The position numbers and the translations under genes were made by a program. DNA of 35,762 nt from assembly GCA_017523285.1 (NCBI GenBank), contig JAFWWU010000174.1, positions 1 to 35,762 on the forward strand. Reading direction: 5' to 3'. Below are positions 33,262 through 35,762 of the stretch, in pieces; positions within the stretch are counted from its first letter, which is position 1, and every line of letters begins with the position of its first letter. The stretch comes from Ruminococcus sp. Lineage in GTDB: Bacteria; Bacillota; Clostridia; Oscillospirales; Ruminococcaceae. The notes beneath the pieces were generated by a model. The model saw nothing but the letters and a program-made list of their open reading frames with translations, was not told the DNA's origin and searched no databases.

Positions 33262-34092
33262 CTATTGAACATCGAGAGTAACGCATACAATTTCGGGGCG
33301 GTTGAATAGTCTGAAAGGAATGACGCTGTTGCCTATTCCTCTGCTTATAATCATCGTTTTCCCGTTTTTCTCAAAAACTCCCTCTGTATATTCAGGTAAG
33401 AAAGACTGGTCAGGGGCGATAATGCCTTTATGCGTAAACGGAATTCTGAACTGTCCTCCGTGAGCGTGTCCTGATAATACAAGGTCAATATCACAGGTAT
33501 TGTATTCATCCCAAAACTGCGGCTCATGAGCAAGAAGAAGCATCATGCTTTCTTTATCCGCATTTTCAATAACTTTATTGAGTGTAAAGCTATTAAGTGA
33601 ATCATCATCAAGCCCGATTATTGTTATATTTTCTTCATCAAGCTTTACAAAATCATTATCGAGAATTGTAACTGCGTTTTCGGAAAGTCCGTTCATAAGC
33701 TTTTTATAATCACCGTCAGAAAGCCATTTTTCGTGATTTCCTGTTATATAATATACAGGAGCAAGCTCTTTTATCTCCTTACAGAAATTCAGCGAATACT
33801 CAATATCAGTATGATTACTATCAATGAGGTCACCTGTAAGCACGATTATATCAGGCTCACATTCAGAAATTTTATCGGCAAGCTTTTCTCCGTTTTTACC
33901 CATTTTCTTATTATGCAAGTCTGAAATCTGAACTATTTTAAATCCGTCATATTTTTCGGATATTTTATCGGTTTTATATGTATAATACGTTATCTGTAAA
34001 GCGTTATTCTCAAAAGCAAGAAAAACTGACAGAATTAATATTATTACTGCGAAAACAAGCAGTTTCTTTTTATTGATTTTTATACGTTTCAT
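33262..34092 (-). CDS. Membrane-anchored calcineurin-like metallophosphoesterase (YkuE-like)
   Basis: A 276-residue protein with one N-terminal hydrophobic helix (about 11-27). The phosphoesterase motifs follow in order: SDLH (57-60), GDLID (87-91), GNHEKW (about 117), LAHEP (near 187) and SGHAHGGQ (near 207). Such YkuE-type enzymes are placed on the outer face of the membrane and act on phosphate esters; the substrate, possibly lipid A-like or UDP-sugar lipids in other groups, cannot be named here. AGGTGATATAA precedes the ATG. It is transcribed alone from a divergent promoter shared with recJ's intergenic region. Confidence 0.9.
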   Translation of the reverse strand: MKRIKINKKKLLVFAVIILILSVFLAFENNALQITYYTYKTDKISEKYDGFKIVQISDLHNKKMGKNGEKLADKISECEPDIIVLTGDLIDSNHTDIEYSLNFCKEIKELAPVYYITGNHEKWLSDGDYKKLMNGLSENAVTILDNDFVKLDEENITIIGLDDDSLNSFTLNKVIENADKESMMLLLAHEPQFWDEYNTCDIDLVLSGHAHGGQFRIPFTHKGIIAPDQSFLPEYTEGVFEKNGKTMIISRGIGNSVIPFRLFNRPEIVCVTLDVQ

Positions 34093-34110
34093 TTATATCA
34101 CCTATATTAT

Positions 34111-34139
34111 AATTTATCAGAATTTCTATAAAATGTCAA
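34111..34139 (-). promoter_or_regulatory. Promoter of the metallophosphoesterase gene
   Basis: A perfect TTGACA (34134-34139) lies 17 bp from TAAATT (34111-34116) on the minus strand. A TATAAT five bases further on would need a 22-bp spacer. Confidence 0.5.
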
Positions 34140-34175
34140 CCGAATAAACGGATGCGATTTTTCTTCATATTGCTA

Positions 34176-34204
34176 TTGAAAAAAACAGCAAAAAATGATA
34201 TAAT
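34176..34204 (+). promoter_or_regulatory. Promoter of recJ
   Basis: TTGAAA (34176-34181) and TATAAT (34199-34204), 17-bp spacer; a ribosome site GGAG (34228-34231) follows before the recJ ATG. Confidence 0.72.
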
Positions 34205-34237
34205 ATAATAATAAGTAATTTCAGAACGGAGCTTTAT

Positions 34238-35762
34238 ATGAAAAAATGGGATATCGCTAAACCTGATATAAAAGTTATGCAGAATTTTATGCTCAGCGGT
34301 AAGCTTTCACTGCTTACGGCAGGAGTTCTTGCGTCAAGAGGATTTTCATCTGTTGAATCAGTAAACAGCTTTTTCGCAGTTGATAATCTTTCAGACCCAT
34401 TTCTCATCAAAGATATAGATAAAGCTTCTGAGATAATCAACGAAGCAATTGAGAACGGCAGTAAAATCTGCATTTACGGAGATTATGACTGCGATGGTAT
34501 TGTTTCTACCGTTATTTTATATACATATCTTCTCGAAACAGGTGCGGATGTAAGCTATTACATCCCTGAACGTGAAGAAGGCTACGGACTCAATGAAAAC
34601 GCTGTCCGTAAGCTTGCTGACGAAGGAACTGAACTTATCATTACGGTTGATAACGGCATTTCCGCTGTAAATGAAGCTGAACTTATCTATGAGCTTGGTA
34701 TGAAGCTTGTTATCACAGACCATCATCAGCCGAGCGAGGTTATTCCGAGAGCAGAAGCTGTTGTTGACCCTCACCAGACTGACTGCTTCTCCCCTTTTAA
34801 ACTGCTTTGCGGTGCAGGAGTTGCACTGAAACTCATAGCTGCTCTTGACGGCGGTGATTATACGCTTGCTCTTGAACAATTCGGTGACCTTGTTGCAATA
34901 GCTACAATTGCCGATATTGTTGAACTTACAGGTGAAAACAGATTTATTGTTCAGCAAGGACTTCCTCTTATCGAAAACACAGACAGAACAGGTCTGCTTG
35001 CTCTTATAAAAGTTGCAGGACTTGAAGGAAAGCCTATAAATTCACAGTCAGTTGCATTTATTCTTGCTCCGAGAATAAACTCGTCGGGACGTTTCGGCTC
35101 TCCGAAAACAGCAGTTGAGCTTCTGATATGCGAAGATATTGGAAAAGCTGACCAGCTTGCCGCTGAGCTTAACAGACTCAATGAAGAAAGAAAAAAAGCC
35201 GAACAGATTATTCTTAGCGAAATATATGAAGAAATAAATAGAAATCCAATGCTTATAAGAGAGCGTATTCTCTTTTTCTGCGGAAAAGACTGGCATCACG
35301 GAGTTATCGGCATTGTTGCCGCAAGATTGCTTGAAAGCTTTGGAAAGCCCTGCTTTATAATGTCGGAAAGTAACGGAGAAATCAGAGGCTCTGCTCGCTC
35401 ATTTGATGAGTTTTCCACATTCAAGGCATTACAGGCTTCATCTGATACACTTGAAAAATTCGGTGGTCATAAAGGTGCTGGCGGATTTACAGTTAAAAAC
35501 GGAATGGCTGAGGATTTCAGAAAATCACTTCTCAGGTATTCTCTTGAAAATCATAAACAGATGCCCATACTGGCTTATAAGGTTGATTATGCGGTTTCTC
35601 CGAATGATATTACAATTGACAATATAAAAGACCTTAAAAAGCTTGAACCTTTCGGTGTAGGAAATGAAAGTCCGCTGTTTGTAGTAAATAATGCGGTTGT
35701 TGATAACATAGTTGCTCTTTCGAAGGGCGTACACACAAAGCTTGTTCTTAATTTCGGAGGAG
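34238..35762 (+). CDS. recJ: Single-stranded-DNA exonuclease RecJ, 5' part
   Basis: The first 508 codons of recJ; the frame is still open at the window edge. RecJ degrades single-stranded DNA 5' to 3' in recombination and mismatch repair. The DHH-family motifs are visible: DYDCDG (82-87), TVDNGI (near 136), TDHH (160-163) with catalytic Asp161-His162-His163, DPHQ (near 176), and the DHHA1 signature GGHKGAGG (about 409-416). Start at ATG 34238 after ACGGAGC. Family proteins run roughly 570-800 residues, so the C-terminal OB-fold and any clade-specific tail are missing from view. Confidence 0.94.
   Translation, partial: MKKWDIAKPDIKVMQNFMLSGKLSLLTAGVLASRGFSSVESVNSFFAVDNLSDPFLIKDIDKASEIINEAIENGSKICIYGDYDCDGIVSTVILYTYLLETGADVSYYIPEREEGYGLNENAVRKLADEGTELIITVDNGISAVNEAELIYELGMKLVITDHHQPSEVIPRAEAVVDPHQTDCFSPFKLLCGAGVALKLIAALDGGDYTLALEQFGDLVAIATIADIVELTGENRFIVQQGLPLIENTDRTGLLALIKVAGLEGKPINSQSVAFILAPRINSSGRFGSPKTAVELLICEDIGKADQLAAELNRLNEERKKAEQIILSEIYEEINRNPMLIRERILFFCGKDWHHGVIGIVAARLLESFGKPCFIMSESNGEIRGSARSFDEFSTFKALQASSDTLEKFGGHKGAGGFTVKNGMAEDFRKSLLRYSLENHKQMPILAYKVDYAVSPNDITIDNIKDLKKLEPFGVGNESPLFVVNNAVVDNIVALSKGVHTKLVLNFGG

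Noticed and set aside
32937-33290. 117-codon minus-strand frame across the tRNA region
   Set aside because: It runs through both tRNA genes and the terminator; it is a chance frame.
34517-34957. 146-codon minus-strand frame
   Set aside because: Antisense to recJ, whose DHH motifs are intact in the plus frame.

Overview
The window looks like chromosomal DNA of a low-GC, cellulose-degrading Firmicute close to Ruminococcus (Oscillospiraceae). The main reasons are three secreted proteins with C-terminal dockerins (a probable GH124-type protein, a C39-like peptidase and a GH9 cellulase with two tandem carbohydrate-binding-like modules and Thr/Pro linkers), Gram-positive signal peptides, strong Shine-Dalgarno sites and sigma-A promoters with 16-17 bp spacers. 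No phage, insertion sequence, CRISPR array or resistance island was seen. The species call is inference.

Layout. (1) 1-5610: pyrE (+) with its own promoter and terminator, facing a minus-strand sbcD-sbcC-cysK operon. (2) 5610-9947, minus: a monocistronic FIST/degenerate-GGDEF/EAL signalling protein, then a two-gene unit of a MIF-like tautomerase and a dockerin protein with a lysozyme/GH124-like core. (3) 10252-19163, plus: MoxR ATPase, DUF58 and membrane transglutaminase genes joined by ATGA overlaps, then a dockerin-bearing C39-like peptidase with SH3-like repeats, prmA, an unrecognised 383-residue protein, a perfect 16-bp hairpin and a YkgJ-type cysteine-cluster protein. (4) 19320-20660, plus: aspartate kinase, ending in a bidirectional terminator. 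(5) 20737-27237, minus: TVP38-like membrane protein plus divergent peptide deformylase; a MATE exporter; cdaA-cdaR (c-di-AMP synthesis) without glmM; and a DUF3343-cysteine desulfurase pair. (6) 27692-30427, plus: the large GH9 cellulase behind a promoter carrying tandem TTGTAAC repeats. (7) 30476-34092, minus: a second MATE exporter, a GT2 glycosyltransferase, tRNA-Ala(GGC), tRNA-Ser(CGA) and a membrane-anchored metallophosphoesterase. (8) 34238-end, plus: recJ, cut by the window edge.

How it fits together. The three dockerin proteins should be exported and docked on scaffoldins encoded elsewhere; no cohesin is visible here. Their dockerin loops differ, so they may use different cohesins. 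Two nucleotide second messengers are represented: c-di-GMP breakdown (intact EAL) and c-di-AMP synthesis (CdaA). The less ordinary observations are the MIF-dockerin operon, the dockerin peptidase placed downstream of a MoxR/DUF58/transglutaminase set, the PhoB-like direct repeats in front of GH9, and the deformylase with Met at the usual catalytic Gln.
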